Under the pieces are notes generated by a model. That model saw only the letters and a program-made list of their open reading frames with translations, made no database searches and had not been told where the DNA came from. 5,931 bases of DNA, from positions 1 through 5,931 of the forward strand of contig JAIRKS010000187.1 of the NCBI GenBank assembly GCA_031259905.1, read 5' to 3'. Both the position numbers and the translations under genes were made by a program. This DNA comes from Odoribacteraceae bacterium (GTDB lineage: Bacteria; Bacteroidota; Bacteroidia; Bacteroidales; Marinifilaceae). Every line of letters starts with the position of its first letter. The stretch's first letter is position 1. Below are positions 5,766 through 5,931 of the stretch, in pieces.

Positions 5766-5931
5766 ACCTCCTCCCCGTTGACTCCAGCGTGCGCGCGCAG
5801 CGGCATGGAGAGTATCCTCGTGAATCCCTTCACGTCGTCGGCGCTCCAGGCGAGATTCTCCTCGCCGTAGCGGGCGAGACCGGCGTTCATCAGGTCGTGC
5901 TCGGAGCGGATGCCCAGCAGGTCGAAGTGGT
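5762..5931 (-). CDS. argG: Argininosuccinate synthase, C-terminal fragment
   Basis: Partial gene entering from the right edge; 55 complete codons plus two bases are visible. The frame reads HFDLLGIRSEHDLM, then ARYGEENLAWSADDVKGF, ending NGEEV and TGA at 5762. The pattern Gly-Ile-x-Ser-x-His-Asp-Leu-Met, then Tyr-Gly-Glu, then Trp-x-Ala-Asp-Asp-Val-Lys-Gly-Phe matches the C-terminal tail of the argininosuccinate synthases I recall from Bacteroidota and some Firmicutes. The enzyme condenses citrulline and aspartate with ATP; its nucleotide-binding domain lies outside the window. Position directly before argC, with an ATGA overlap, agrees with the argG-argC-argD order of this phylum. It is too short to check for activity-determining residues. 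Confidence 0.87.
   Translation of the reverse strand, partial: HFDLLGIRSEHDLMNAGLARYGEENLAWSADDVKGFTRILSMPLRAHAGVNGEEV

Noticed and set aside
5766..5775. Shine-Dalgarno site for argC (GGAGGAGG)
   Set aside because: It lies one or two bases from the ATG, too close to work as a normal site, and is accounted for by the last Glu codons of argG.
5193..5870. 225-residue plus-strand frame opposite argC and the argG tail
   Set aside because: Same shadow pattern; argC with its catalytic cysteine motif is the real gene here.

Overview
The window is the 3' part of an arginine-biosynthesis operon read on the minus strand, followed by a non-coding minisatellite. In order of transcription (right to left) it holds the C-terminal 55 codons of argG, then complete argC, argD, argB, an M20-family argE-type deacylase, and argH. 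Both the gene order and the proteins look like Bacteroidota. The kinase, lyase and argG tail resemble what I remember of Bacteroides-type sequences, and most genes lack a usefully placed Shine-Dalgarno sequence. The coding DNA is GC-rich for that phylum, so a high-GC Bacteroidales (Alistipes/Rikenellaceae-like) is a guess rather than a call.

Layout: 1-368 is a tandem array of about 17 units of 22 bp that runs off the left edge. Positions 369-506 are a short AT-richer spacer with a Bacteroidota-like promoter match on the plus strand and an intrinsic-terminator-like hairpin (457-492) 14 nt after the argH stop. Positions 507-5931 are wall-to-wall coding on the minus strand. The junctions are extremely tight: argG/argC and argB/argE share ATGA overlaps, argC/argD abut as TAA-ATG, argD/argB overlap by 20 nt (29 nt if a GTG start is used), and argE/argH are separated by 3 nt. 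Translation is probably coupled along the whole transcript.

Together the genes cover kinase (ArgB), reductase (ArgC), transaminase (ArgD), deacylase (ArgE), argininosuccinate synthase (ArgG) and argininosuccinate lyase (ArgH). The glutamate N-acyltransferase and the ornithine or acyl-ornithine carbamoyltransferase are not in view. In Bacteroidota the carbamoylated intermediate is known to be N-acylated (N-succinylornithine transcarbamylase in Bacteroides fragilis), so the acyl group handled by ArgB/C/D/E here could be succinyl or acetyl; the sequence alone does not decide this.

The most unusual part is the left end. The 22-bp array has a palindromic core whose two arms change together from unit to unit, and the units are sorted into homogeneous blocks along the array. 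The promoter match and hairpin beside it may define a short plus-strand transcript opposite the end of the arg operon. I did not find a clear new multi-gene system.
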